A stretch of 13,405 bases of DNA from an uncultured Ruminococcus sp. (GTDB lineage Bacteria; Bacillota; Clostridia; Oscillospirales; Ruminococcaceae). The position numbers were made by a program, and so were the translations under genes. Below the pieces are notes generated by a model. That model was not told the origin of the DNA. It saw only the letters and a program-made list of their open reading frames with translations, and ran no database searches. The DNA lies in assembly GCF_946187255.1 (NCBI RefSeq), contig NZ_CAMHRZ010000071.1, positions 1 through 13,405 of the forward strand, read 5' to 3'. Each line of letters begins with the position of its first letter. The stretch's first letter is position 1. Of this stretch, positions 1 to 8,246 are shown piece after piece.

Positions 1-1
1 A

Positions 2-1048
2 TCCAATGAACATGATGTCTCGGTAGTTTCCGCAGCTCATGTTATACGCAGCATAAGTGAAAACTCCGACCGCTATGAGGTGATATGCATCGGCATCACC
101 AAAAAGGGTCACTGGCTGAGATATATAGGCAGTGTTGAGGACATTGAAAACGGCAAGTGGGCTGAACATCCCGATAATACAGCCTGCATATTCAGCCCCG
201 ATCCCGTACACCGCGGCTTCATACAGCTTGAAGATGACGGCAGCTACACCAATGTCAAGGTTGACGCTGTATTCCCCGTGCTGCACGGAAAGAACGGCGA
301 GGACGGAACAATACAGGGCATTTTCCAGATGGCTGAGATACCCTTTGTGGGCTGCGACCTCATATCCTCTGCCTGCTGCATGGACAAGGATGTTACCCAT
401 ACCATACTGGAAGCTCACGGGATACGCACCGCTAAGTGGTTCAGCATGATATACCGCGATATGAGCGAGCTGGAAGAGAGATGCAGGCTCATGGAAAAGG
501 AGCTGGGCTACCCCATGTATGTAAAGCCCGCAAACTGCGGTTCTTCGGTGGGCATATCAAAAGCGCATAACTATGATGAGCTGAAAGCGGGCATCAAGGC
601 TGCTTTCACTCACGATCAGAAGGTCGTTATCGAGCAGGAGATCAAGGGCATTGAGCTGGAATGTGCTGTCATGGGCAATGACAAGCCCTTTGCTTCCACA
701 GTGGGCGAGATAGCCGCTGCCAACGAGTTCTATGATTACGATGCGAAGTACAATAACGCTGCTTCCAAGACCTACATACCCGCAAGAGTATCCGAGGAAG
801 TTATAGACAAGGTAAGAGATGCTGCGGTCCGTGCTTTCAAGGCAATGGGCTGTGCGGGTCTGGCAAGATGCGACTTCTTCCTTTCGGACAAGGGCGAGGT
901 AATACTCAATGAGATAAACACGCTGCCGGGACATACCAAGATAAGTATGTACCCCAAGCTGATGGAGCATGAGGGCATAAGCTATGCGGATCAGGAAGAC
1001 AGGCTGATAAAGCTGGCTCTCGACAGATCGGAAGTGGACTATGAATAA
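2..1048 (+). CDS. ddl: D-alanine--D-alanine ligase, 5'-truncated
   Basis: Cytoplasmic ATP-grasp enzyme that joins two D-alanines for the peptidoglycan stem peptide. The frame is open from base 2, and the first visible residues, SNEHDVSVVSAHVIRS, match the N-terminal GGxSxEHxVS region of Ddl proteins. The gene therefore starts before the window and probably lacks only about 10-15 residues; a GTG at 80 is internal. Other visible family motifs are HGKNGEDGTIQG, PFVGCD, MDK (lid and substrate region), VKPANCGSSVGI (nucleotide binding), GLARCDFF and NEINTLPGHT (metal-binding Asn/Glu). The omega-loop motif FYDYDAKY (about 727-750) keeps the tyrosine typical of D-Ala-D-Ala ligases, whereas VanA-type D-lactate ligases have a different loop there. 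It overlaps murI by 8 bases, so the two are probably translationally coupled. Any promoter lies outside the window. Confidence 0.96.
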   Translation, partial: SNEHDVSVVSAAHVIRSISENSDRYEVICIGITKKGHWLRYIGSVEDIENGKWAEHPDNTACIFSPDPVHRGFIQLEDDGSYTNVKVDAVFPVLHGKNGEDGTIQGIFQMAEIPFVGCDLISSACCMDKDVTHTILEAHGIRTAKWFSMIYRDMSELEERCRLMEKELGYPMYVKPANCGSSVGISKAHNYDELKAGIKAAFTHDQKVVIEQEIKGIELECAVMGNDKPFASTVGEIAAANEFYDYDAKYNNAASKTYIPARVSEEVIDKVRDAAVRAFKAMGCAGLARCDFFLSDKGEVILNEINTLPGHTKISMYPKLMEHEGISYADQEDRLIKLALDRSEVDYE

Positions 1049-1859
1049 TGCACCCATAGGCGTGTTCGATTCGGGCGTGGGCGGACTTACCTGCGTCAAG
1101 GAGCTGGCAAAGCTGCTGCCCCATGAGGATATCGTATACCTCGGAGACACAGCGAGAGTTCCCTACGGCACGCGAAGCAAGGAGACTATCGCGGGATATA
1201 CCGCGCAGGATATGGAGTTCCTGCGAAGACATAATGTCAAGATGATACTGGTCGCCTGCGGCACTGCATCTTCGGTGATAATGTCCAGCCCCGAGTTTTC
1301 GGGAAAGACAGAGCCTTCCTACAGCGGTGTGGTGATACCTGCGGCACACGCTGCCTGCGCTGCCACAAAGAACGGCAGGATAGGTATAATCGCTACGGGC
1401 GCTACGATACGCAGCGGCAGCTATGTAAAGGTGATACGCAGCATAAATCCCAACGCAAAAGTAATAGGCAAGGCTTGCCCCATGTTCGTGCCGCTGGTTG
1501 AAAACGGCTACGTCAGCAAGGACAATCCCGCCACACGTTTTTTTGCTGAGGAATACCTTGAATGTATGAAGAAGGAGCAGGTGGATACCCTTATACTCGG
1601 ATGCACACACTATCCCCATTTGTCTGAGGTGATATCCGATATAATGGGCAGCGATGTGAAGCTGATCTCATCAAGTGCTGAGCTTGCAAAATTCGCGGTA
1701 AAGACCCTCACCTACAACGATGAGCTGGCAGAACGCGAAGAAGCAGGAAAACAGACTCTCTACTGCACCGACAGCGTCGAGCTTTTCTCGGAGAACGTGG
1801 AGAGATTTCTGGGCGAGAGTTTTTCGGGCACTGTTGAAAAATGCAGCCTGACAACCTAA
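1041..1859 (+). CDS. murI: Glutamate racemase
   Basis: Cofactor-independent Asp/Glu racemase that makes D-glutamate for peptidoglycan; its 272 residues are a normal length. Visible motifs are GVFDSGVGGLT (Asp10, Ser11), YLGDTARVPYG, the first catalytic cysteine in ACGTAS (Cys73), CPMFVPLVE, and the second catalytic cysteine in LGCTHYPHL (Cys188, His190). The first cysteine motif normally reads ACNTA. Here the substrate-contacting Asn is Gly, which may be a lineage variant and does not remove a catalytic cysteine. The ATG lies within the end of ddl, with a modest GGAAG six bases upstream, as expected for coupled translation. Placing ddl and murI together groups two D-amino-acid supply steps for the cell wall. 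Confidence 0.95.
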   Translation: MNNAPIGVFDSGVGGLTCVKELAKLLPHEDIVYLGDTARVPYGTRSKETIAGYTAQDMEFLRRHNVKMILVACGTASSVIMSSPEFSGKTEPSYSGVVIPAAHAACAATKNGRIGIIATGATIRSGSYVKVIRSINPNAKVIGKACPMFVPLVENGYVSKDNPATRFFAEEYLECMKKEQVDTLILGCTHYPHLSEVISDIMGSDVKLISSSAELAKFAVKTLTYNDELAEREEAGKQTLYCTDSVELFSENVERFLGESFSGTVEKCSLTT

Positions 1860-1860
1860 T

Positions 1861-1867
1861 GAAAGGA
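1861..1867 (+). promoter_or_regulatory. Ribosome binding site fixing a TTG start
   Basis: GAAAGGA lies 8 bases before TTG at 1876. The next in-frame ATG is about 70 codons into the protein, and the upstream ATG at 1859 is out of frame and stops after three codons. TTG is therefore the only sensible start for the DUF1934 gene. Confidence 0.7.
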
Positions 1868-1875
1868 TAATTTGC

Positions 1876-2313
1876 TTGAATAAAAAGGAAGTTGATATAA
1901 GTCTTGTCAGCCGACAGTACGAGGATCCCGATAACAAAGAGGTATTCGAGCAGACCGAAGTGTTTACGCGGGGTACACTGGAGGAAACGGAAAACGGCTA
2001 TATAGTTGAGTACGAGGAGACAGAAGCCTCCGGATTTGAAGGCTGTGTGACCTCCATAGAACTGGCAGGACCCGATAAGGTAGTAATGTCACGCAGAGGG
2101 AACGCTGCATCGAATATGGTCATCAAGCTGGGCGAGAAGCATTACTGTGTATACGGTACACTTTTCGGGAATTTTGATGTGGGCGTAACAGCCAGGGATA
2201 TACAGGACCTTTCGGATAAAGATATAAAGATGCTGGAGTTTTCCTATGTTGTCGATGTGAATTCATCGCTGATAGGACTGTTTGAACTGCGGCTGGAAGT
2301 TAAAATGAGGTGA
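1876..2313 (+). CDS. DUF1934 family protein (YwiB-like)
   Basis: A 145-residue cytoplasmic protein with no signal peptide or membrane segment. It has alternating beta-strand patterns typical of the small calycin-like barrel family DUF1934. Features that fit the family are the early VDISLVSRQ strand, TRGTLEETENGYIVEYEE, MSRRGNAASNMVIKLGEKHYCVYGT and the ending SLIGLFELRLEVK. Its place directly before argS matches the known ywiB-argS neighbourhood in Firmicutes. The molecular function of the family is not established, and a link to ArgRS or tRNA metabolism is only suggested by context. The start is TTG; the stop overlaps the argS ribosome binding site, so translation of the two is likely coupled. 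Confidence 0.85.
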   Translation: MNKKEVDISLVSRQYEDPDNKEVFEQTEVFTRGTLEETENGYIVEYEETEASGFEGCVTSIELAGPDKVVMSRRGNAASNMVIKLGEKHYCVYGTLFGNFDVGVTARDIQDLSDKDIKMLEFSYVVDVNSSLIGLFELRLEVKMR

Positions 2314-2318
2314 AGAAA

Positions 2319-4079
2319 ATGACTGATCTTATAAAAGAATCTTTTTCACAGGCAAGGGAGCTTGTGATGAACGCACTGGGGCAGCTGGTGGCTGAGGAAG
2401 TATTCCCCGCAGAGGCTGTGCCTTCATTCAATATAGAGATACCCGCCGACCCCAAGAACGGCGACGTTTCCACAAATGCGGCAATGGTATGCGCAAAGCC
2501 TTTCAGGAGCGCTCCCCGCAAGATAGCTGAGGCTATAGTTAGCAAGCTGGATACGATCGGCAGCTGCTTTGAAAAGGTGGAGATCGCAGGTCCCGGATTT
2601 ATAAACTTTTTCTATGCAAAAAGCTGGTACGAATCGGTTGTAAAGGCAGTACTGGCTGACGGCAGTGAGTACGGCAGGACCGACTTCGGCAAGGGCAAGA
2701 GGGCGCTGATCGAATTCGTTTCCGCAAATCCTACGGGACCCATGCATATCGGCAACGCAAGGGGCGGTGCGATAGGTGACTGTCTGGCGGCTGTTATGGA
2801 GTATGCAGGCTACGAGGTGGAGAGAGAATTCTACATCAACGATGCGGGCAATCAGATAGAGAAGTTCGGCAAGTCCCTGAGACTGCGCTATATGCAGATA
2901 TGCGGCGACAAGGGTCAGGAGCTTGTGTCCAAGAATATGGACATGGACAGCTTCTGCAAGGCGATATACGAGGACACTGAGACTTTCCCCATGCCCGATG
3001 ATGTATACCTGGGCATGGATATAATCGCTCACGCAAAGAACTTCTTCGATGAGTACGGCATGATCGCCTCCGCACAGCCCGAGGATGAGTGCAAAAAGGC
3101 GCTGGTGGACTATGCACTTCCCAAGAACATACAGGGACTGCACGACGACCTGGCAAAGTACCGCATCAGCTATGATACCTGGTTCAAGGAGAGCACACTG
3201 CACAATGACGGTTCCGTGCAGGAGGTCATCAACAAGCTGAAAGCCAGCGGTTACACCTACGAGCAGGACGGTGCGCTGTGGTTCAAGACCACCGAATTCG
3301 GTGACGAAAAGGACAGGGTGCTGGTGCGTGACAATGGTATACCCACCTACTTCGTGCCCGATATCGCTTACCACTACAACAAGCTGGCAGTGCGCAAATT
3401 CGACAAGGCGATAGATATATTCGGCGCCGACCACCACGGTTATATACCCAGACTTAAAGCGGCTATGACTGCCCTGGGCGTGGACGAAAAGAAGCTGGAC
3501 ATCGTTATCATGCAGATGGTAAGACTTGTAAAGAACGGCGAGACCTACAAGCTGTCAAAGCGTTCGGGCAAGGCTATCACGCTGAACACTTTGCTGGAAG
3601 AGATACCCATTGACGCTGCAAGGTTCTTCTTCAACCTGCGTGAGCCCAACTCTCAGTTCGATTTCGACCTTGATCTGGCGATCTCCAATTCCAGCCAGAA
3701 CCCCGTATACTATGTTCAGTACGCTCATGCGCGTATATGCTCGGTAATAAAGAAGCTGGCTGAGGAGAATATCGAAGCCAAGCCCTTTACCGCTGAGATG
3801 GCTGCAACGCTCAGCACACCCGAGGAGCTGGAGCTGGTCAAGCTGATGGCTACCCTGCCCACCACGATCAACGAGGCTGCCAAGGCTTACGACCCCGCCA
3901 AGGTGACAAAGTATGCGGTGGATATCGCAACACTGTACCACAAGTTCTACAACGCCTGCCGCATAAAGGGTGAGGAAGAGAACGTGATGCAGGCAAGACT
4001 TGCACTGTCTCTCGCTGTAAAGCAGATAATCTCCAACATTCTCGAAATGCTGAAGATCGACTGCCCCGAAAGTATGTGA
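2319..4079 (+). CDS. argS: Arginyl-tRNA synthetase
   Basis: Class I aminoacyl-tRNA synthetase that charges tRNA-Arg; at 586 residues it is full length. The N-terminal part is the ArgRS-specific additional domain. It is followed by the HIGH-type motif in ANPTGPMHIGNARGG (His143) and a KMSKS-type loop reading KLSKRSGK (about residues 411-418). The YVQYAHARICSV motif opens the C-terminal DALR anticodon-binding domain, which ends the protein. The chosen start is ATG 2319 because AGGTGA at 2308-2313 sits 5 bases before it. An in-frame GTG at 2310 lies inside that ribosome binding site and overlaps the previous stop, so it is less likely. It is the last gene of the ddl-murI-ywiB-argS unit and is followed at once by a strong terminator. 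Confidence 0.97.
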   Translation: MTDLIKESFSQARELVMNALGQLVAEEVFPAEAVPSFNIEIPADPKNGDVSTNAAMVCAKPFRSAPRKIAEAIVSKLDTIGSCFEKVEIAGPGFINFFYAKSWYESVVKAVLADGSEYGRTDFGKGKRALIEFVSANPTGPMHIGNARGGAIGDCLAAVMEYAGYEVEREFYINDAGNQIEKFGKSLRLRYMQICGDKGQELVSKNMDMDSFCKAIYEDTETFPMPDDVYLGMDIIAHAKNFFDEYGMIASAQPEDECKKALVDYALPKNIQGLHDDLAKYRISYDTWFKESTLHNDGSVQEVINKLKASGYTYEQDGALWFKTTEFGDEKDRVLVRDNGIPTYFVPDIAYHYNKLAVRKFDKAIDIFGADHHGYIPRLKAAMTALGVDEKKLDIVIMQMVRLVKNGETYKLSKRSGKAITLNTLLEEIPIDAARFFFNLREPNSQFDFDLDLAISNSSQNPVYYVQYAHARICSVIKKLAEENIEAKPFTAEMAATLSTPEELELVKLMATLPTTINEAAKAYDPAKVTKYAVDIATLYHKFYNACRIKGEEENVMQARLALSLAVKQIISNILEMLKIDCPESM

Positions 4080-4088
4080 TATATAATA

Positions 4089-4122
4089 ATCCCCGAAGAT
4101 GCTCTCTTCGGGGATATTTTTT
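4089..4122 (+). terminator. Intrinsic terminator after argS
   Basis: An 11-bp perfect stem (core CCCCGAAGA / TCTTCGGGG, closed by two A-T pairs) with a 5-base loop, followed by A and six T. It starts 9 bases after the argS stop. The convergent minus-strand GGDEF-EAL gene ends at 4121, inside the T run. The same hairpin, followed on that strand by an A/T-rich stretch, may also stop transcripts from that side. Confidence 0.92.
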
Positions 4123-6208
4123 ACTTGTCTTCTTCGGAGTCTTCGTTGTACATATACTTGCTCTCAAAGCTGCTCAGGGGCATCGCCTTGTCGAAAAGCC
4201 AGCCCTGCGCCTTTGTGTAGCCGCTCTCGCAGAGTATCGCCGCCTGCGCATCAGTCTCAACACCCTCAAAGATGATATCCTTCTTTGCCGTGTTGATAAG
4301 GCTGCACATAGTCGTCACGAAATCGCGTTCCTTCTTGTTCTGCTCGATATTGTCGATGAAGGATTTATCGATCTTGACGATATCCACAGGTGCTTTCATA
4401 AGCACGCTCAGGGTGGAATAACCTATGCCGAAATCATCTATGCTGACCATAAAGCCTTCGGTGCGAAGTCTCTCCATAACAGTGAACAGCGTCTGGATAT
4501 CCCCCGAGAAGCATGATTCGGTGATCTCGATCTCGACGTATTTTTTATTGACATCATACTTGTTGGCAGTCTCGATGATGCTCTCCACAAACTTAGGCTG
4601 ACTGATGTGGTGCTGGCTGAAATTCACGGATACGGGAAGCAAGCGTTTGCCGTCACGGCCCCATTTTTCAAGGGTCTTTAGTACTTCCTCATATATAAAG
4701 AAATCCAGTTCGTCGATATAGCCCACCTTTTCAAGCACAGGTATGAACTCAAAGGGCATCTTGTAAGTGCCGTTGAGATTTCTCCACCTTGCCAGCGCCT
4801 CTGCACCGATTATCACCCTCTTTTCAAGGTGGAACTTGGGCTGGAGGAACATCTCTATCTGCCTGTTTTTCAGCGCACTGTGCAGCTCATTGCATATCGA
4901 CTGCTCGTACAGCTTCTGCATACGCATACGCTGGGAGTATATACCGCATATTATACTGCTGGAATGCTTAACGCTGCGCCTTGCCAGGTTAGCGTTATCC
5001 ATTGCGGTATTGAGCTCGAAATCGCCATCGGGAAGTATATACATACCGCAGGATACTCTTATGTCGCCCGACGGATAGCGCTTCTTCTGCATGGCGGTAA
5101 AACCGAGATTCTGGGTCTCCACGCTCTTGATGAGCTCAGCCCTGGTATTCGACTTGCAAAGGCACACGAAATAGTCCGAATAGATACGGCAGCCTATAAC
5201 ATAGCTCCCGCCGTTTTTCAGGCACTCCGCATAATCACGGAGCATGGTATTTCCCGTCTCATAGCCGAAGTTCTCGTTAACATAGGAGAAATCGTTTATA
5301 TCCGAATATACCAGTGCATACACCATGCCTTCTTCACGCCTGGAAAGCAGATTTGTCGCCTGCTGGGTAAAGCCCTTGCGGTTGTAGAGCCCCGTGAGCT
5401 GATCGGACTGGAGCAGATACTTTATGTACTCGGAGTCGCTGTCCGCCTTTCTGGTAAGGGTCTTCAGCTTCTGGATATTTGAGAGCCTGCCGAAAACATT
5501 TGTGACCTTGCCCGTTTCATCGGCAAAGCTGACATAGGCATCGCTGTACCAGCAGTAATCATCATCATACGCCTTTGTGCGGAACTCCATAGTGCCGCGC
5601 ACGGGCTTTTCAAGCGCCTTGCCCCATGCGGCAAAATAGGCTTCCTTGTCATCGGGGTGCAAAAATTCCTCCGCCGCCCTGCTGCCCAGAAAGTTTTCAA
5701 GGGAGTTGTCATAATCCAGCCTGAAACGGGTGATACTGAGTTCAAGGTGTATCACATCCCGCTGCACGTCGTAGTCATAGTATACATCGTCTGTATTCTC
5801 GACTATCATACGCAGCTTTTCCCGCTGATCTGAAAGTTCACGGATCAGCCTTCTCTGTTCATCGGAAGATCTGTCATCATAATTGCAGTTGCTTACAACT
5901 ATCTCGGCTCTTCTTCTGTCCTTGACGATGCCGCTGCACTGCACCAGCATTATCCTGCCGTCACAGGCGACCATAGGCTGACGCAGGCAGAATGCTCTGC
6001 CCTCGGCAGCCGAAGAATTAAGCGCCTCATCTGTACGCTCACGGTATATCTTATCGAACAGCGAAAATATCGTAAGCTCTCTTTCCATAACATAATCCAG
6101 ACTGTACCCGGTCAATCTGAAAAAATCATCATCCAACGCCGTCAGTATACCGCCGCGATCAAGATCGGCAATACATATTCCCGAGCTGAGTCTGTAAGTT
6201 TCGTCCAT
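4121..6208 (-). CDS. PAS-PAS-GGDEF(degenerate)-EAL c-di-GMP phosphodiesterase
   Basis: A 695-residue protein with no transmembrane segment or signal peptide, so probably a cytosolic sensor. Two PAS-like regions come first (about residues 5-105 and 130-250; the second contains FLHPDDKEAYFAAW and a PAC-like end). A GGDEF domain follows (about 265-430), starting with DQLTGLYNRKGF. Its signature is YSDYF (343-347) instead of GGDEF, so cyclase activity is unlikely. The EAL domain (about 438-685) looks intact: EALARW (Glu470), Asn529 in NFS, Glu561/Glu564 in EITES, Asp591-Asp592 in DDFG, Lys612 in KID, Glu648 in EGVET and Gln655. The prediction is a c-di-GMP phosphodiesterase, with the GGDEF remnant possibly regulating it through GTP. 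The start at 6208 has GGGGTGA close upstream. It appears to be a single-gene unit with its own promoter. Confidence 0.93.
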   Translation of the reverse strand: MDETYRLSSGICIADLDRGGILTALDDDFFRLTGYSLDYVMERELTIFSLFDKIYRERTDEALNSSAAEGRAFCLRQPMVACDGRIMLVQCSGIVKDRRRAEIVVSNCNYDDRSSDEQRRLIRELSDQREKLRMIVENTDDVYYDYDVQRDVIHLELSITRFRLDYDNSLENFLGSRAAEEFLHPDDKEAYFAAWGKALEKPVRGTMEFRTKAYDDDYCWYSDAYVSFADETGKVTNVFGRLSNIQKLKTLTRKADSDSEYIKYLLQSDQLTGLYNRKGFTQQATNLLSRREEGMVYALVYSDINDFSYVNENFGYETGNTMLRDYAECLKNGGSYVIGCRIYSDYFVCLCKSNTRAELIKSVETQNLGFTAMQKKRYPSGDIRVSCGMYILPDGDFELNTAMDNANLARRSVKHSSSIICGIYSQRMRMQKLYEQSICNELHSALKNRQIEMFLQPKFHLEKRVIIGAEALARWRNLNGTYKMPFEFIPVLEKVGYIDELDFFIYEEVLKTLEKWGRDGKRLLPVSVNFSQHHISQPKFVESIIETANKYDVNKKYVEIEITESCFSGDIQTLFTVMERLRTEGFMVSIDDFGIGYSTLSVLMKAPVDIVKIDKSFIDNIEQNKKERDFVTTMCSLINTAKKDIIFEGVETDAQAAILCESGYTKAQGWLFDKAMPLSSFESKYMYNEDSEEDK

Positions 6209-6273
6209 TCATCTCACCCCCGTGCCGCATTTCGGCTTCACCTTACTAAAAAGGAAGTCTTATCCTTTCAAGT

Positions 6274-6302
6274 ATTATATCACATTATCTCAAACTTTTC
6301 AA
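6274..6302 (-). promoter_or_regulatory. Consensus promoter for the GGDEF-EAL gene
   Basis: On the minus strand, TTGAAA (6297-6302) and a perfect TATAAT (6274-6279) are separated by 17 bases. Transcription would begin near 6267, giving a leader of roughly 60 bases. That leader contains a small GCCG/CGGC hairpin (6224-6236) just ahead of the ribosome binding site. The promoter lies between yfcE and this gene, so the two can be expressed independently. Confidence 0.8.
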
Positions 6303-6352
6303 GGGGCAATGAGATTATTTATTGCTTTTGTACAAATAGTCGTATGAATTTT

Positions 6353-6853
6353 TTACAGTTCACAAAAAGTGAATTTTTCATCATCAAAAAGTATATAACT
6401 ATGAGCCGAGCCTTCCTTGGGTATGGAAACCGAGCCGGGGTTGATATAGGTGATACCCTCGCATTCCCGCATTTCGGGGATGTGAGTATGTCCGTAGAGG
6501 ATGATGCTGCCCTTGCTCACAGGCGGGAAGGGTTTGTGTCCGTGGCAGGCGAATATTGTGCAACTGCCTGCCGCAACAACGGCGTATTCTGCCATTACGG
6601 GAAATTCCAGCACCATCTGATCCACCTCTGTATCACAGTTGCCGCGGACGCAAAGTATCCTTTCTTTCAGGGGATTGAGCATAGCTATCACCTTTTTCGG
6701 CGCATAGTCATCGGGCAGATCGTTGCGGGGACCGTGATAGAGAATATCCCCCAGCAGCAGCATTTTCTCCGCACCGCTGGCTTCAAAGGCTGTCAGCATT
6801 TTTTCACACCAGTAAGCCGAACCGTGTATATCCGATGCAATAAATAATTTCAT
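6353..6853 (-). CDS. YfcE/MJ0936-type metallophosphoesterase
   Basis: A small (166-residue) calcineurin-like phosphoesterase with all metal-site motifs: SDIHG (Asp8, His10), GDILYHGPRN (Asp36), RGNCD, HGHK and GHTH, then INPGSVSIP as in YfcE proteins. Family members hydrolyse phosphodiester bonds in vitro using two metal ions; the natural substrate is generally unknown and cannot be read from the sequence. The ATG overlaps the folC stop in an ATGA junction, so it is translated from the folC transcript. No convincing terminator is seen after it. The EAL gene downstream has its own promoter but could also receive readthrough. Confidence 0.93.
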   Translation of the reverse strand: MKLFIASDIHGSAYWCEKMLTAFEASGAEKMLLLGDILYHGPRNDLPDDYAPKKVIAMLNPLKERILCVRGNCDTEVDQMVLEFPVMAEYAVVAAGSCTIFACHGHKPFPPVSKGSIILYGHTHIPEMRECEGITYINPGSVSIPKEGSAHSYILFDDEKFTFCEL

Positions 6854-8136
6854 ATAGTATCATTCCTTTCCTTTATCAGCTCATGCACCTCCGATACCAG
6901 ATACAAAGAGCCGCATATCAGCGTGAGCCCATCCGCGTTTTGCTGTTTCATATTTTCGATCTCGGTGAGCAGGCTGTATTCCGCAGGGCGTGCGCAGCCG
7001 CCAAGTTCGTTTATCAGCGCAGCCAGGTCGTCAGCCTTTTCGGCACGGTCGGAAAAGCCATCCACAGTGACAAAGCTGTCCACATAAGGTATCAGCGTTT
7101 TCAGGGCTTCTTCCAGATTTTTGTCGCGGCACATACCTATGACCGCTCTGCACGGGCGTTTTCCGTCTATGACCTTCACCAGTGCCCGTATACCGTCGGG
7201 GTTGTGTCCGCCGTCCAGCATGACCAGAGGGCGACGGGAAAGTATCTCCGTCCTGCCGTGAAGGACCGCAGAAGCGATACCCTCGGAAATATCGCTGTCT
7301 TTCAAGGCAAACTGCTCACGCAGGACTTCGCAGCCCTCAATGACAGTCAGCGCGTTGTCCACCTGATGCAGTCCCGCCATAGATGTGCGGAAGTTCTTTC
7401 CCTTGTAGGTGAACTCGGTGCCATCGAATCCCGAATTTTGTACATCAAGCTTACTGTAGTCGGGTATTATCAGCTCTGAGCCCATGCTTTCAGCCTTTTC
7501 AGCCACTACCCGAACTGCTTCATCACAGTTTTTCCCGCTGAGTATACAGGGAACTCCCCTTTTGATTATACCCGCTTTCTGTGCGGCAATCAGTTCAACG
7601 GTATCACCGAGTATCGCGGTATGATCCAGATCTATCTTTGTTATCACCGTCAGCAGCGGATCGGTGATAACATTGGTGCAGTCAAGCAGTCCGCCCAGAC
7701 CTGTTTCCAGCACTACGATATCGCACTTTTGTTCTTCAAAATACAGAAAGGCTATCGCCTGGGTTATCTCAAACTGCGAAAAGCCTGCATTTTCAGGCAG
7801 TCCCTCCACCGCTGTGCGCACCCGCTGCACCAGTCTTTCCAGCGTCCTGGAAGGAATATTCTCATCATTCACCTGTATGCGGTCGGCATACTCTATTATA
7901 TAAGGCGAGGTGAAAAGCCCTGTTTTCAGTCCTGCGCGGACGAACACTCCGTCAAACATACGCGCGGTGGAACCCTTGCCGTTGGTACCCGCGATATGCA
8001 CGAACCTCAGCCTGTCCTGCGGGTCGCCAAGCGACGAGAGAAGCATTTTTATGCGGCTGAGATCCTTCACTGGCTTACCCGAATGTGAAAAACCGAAGAT
8101 ATACTCCAGTGCCTTATCATTACTGTTTTCAAACAT
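6850..8136 (-). CDS. folC: Folylpolyglutamate / dihydrofolate synthase
   Basis: Mur-ligase-like ATP enzyme that adds glutamate to folates, and in many bacteria also to dihydropteroate. The visible motifs are the P-loop AGTNGKGST (about residues 49-57), LETGLGGLLDCTN, KIDLDHTAILGDT, AAQKAGIIKRG (site of the usual carbamylated lysine), LHGRTE and LDGGHNPDG. From ATG 8136 the protein has 428 residues, the usual family length. GGAG at 8144-8147 lies 7 bases upstream of this ATG. A longer in-frame start at 8196 would add 20 residues with no family resemblance, lacks a ribosome binding site and would translate through a terminator, so I rejected it. yfcE follows with a 4-base overlap. Whether it is bifunctional (FolC) or only a folylpolyglutamate synthase cannot be decided here. 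Confidence 0.94.
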   Translation of the reverse strand: MFENSNDKALEYIFGFSHSGKPVKDLSRIKMLLSSLGDPQDRLRFVHIAGTNGKGSTARMFDGVFVRAGLKTGLFTSPYIIEYADRIQVNDENIPSRTLERLVQRVRTAVEGLPENAGFSQFEITQAIAFLYFEEQKCDIVVLETGLGGLLDCTNVITDPLLTVITKIDLDHTAILGDTVELIAAQKAGIIKRGVPCILSGKNCDEAVRVVAEKAESMGSELIIPDYSKLDVQNSGFDGTEFTYKGKNFRTSMAGLHQVDNALTVIEGCEVLREQFALKDSDISEGIASAVLHGRTEILSRRPLVMLDGGHNPDGIRALVKVIDGKRPCRAVIGMCRDKNLEEALKTLIPYVDSFVTVDGFSDRAEKADDLAALINELGGCARPAEYSLLTEIENMKQQNADGLTLICGSLYLVSEVHELIKERNDTI

Positions 8137-8147
8137 ATCATCACTCC

Positions 8148-8179
8148 AAAAAAAGTCCCCCGAGAGCGCACCCTCGGGG
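8148..8179 (-). terminator. Intrinsic terminator between the ROK gene and folC
   Basis: On the minus strand, CCCCGAG and CTCGGGG (8173-8179 with 8158-8164) form a 7-bp stem with an 8-base loop, followed by GAC and seven T (8148-8154). The T run directly touches the GGAG ribosome binding site of folC. It ends the ROK transcript, but it also lies in any transcript that begins upstream and enters folC. Confidence 0.8.
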
Positions 8180-8246
8180 AATATAGCAAACGACATTGAG
8201 ATTGCAGCTTTGCGGACTGCGCTAAAGCATACATCAACTATATTTA

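Noticed and set aside
2..1048. A vancomycin-resistance type D-Ala-D-Lac ligase
   Set aside because: The omega loop reads FYDYDAKY, the D-Ala-D-Ala signature, and no vanH, vanX or vanS/vanR genes are visible.
906..1619. A 237-codon open frame on the minus strand
   Set aside because: It is a shadow of ddl and murI; low-complexity composition and no recognisable domain.
2310..2318. GTG start three codons earlier for argS
   Set aside because: The GTG is inside the AGGTGA ribosome binding site that correctly spaces ATG 2319.
2424..3437. A 337-codon open frame on the minus strand
   Set aside because: It lies wholly antisense to argS, whose motifs are certain; the translation looks like no protein family and arises from codon bias of the real gene.
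6303..6352. A terminator after yfcE
   Set aside because: Only a 5-bp GCAAT/ATTGC stem with a long loop and no following T run on the minus strand.
8137..8196. An upstream start that would lengthen FolC by 20 residues
   Set aside because: It has no ribosome binding site and would translate across the terminator stem and T run; the ATG at 8136 has a good GGAG and gives the usual family length.
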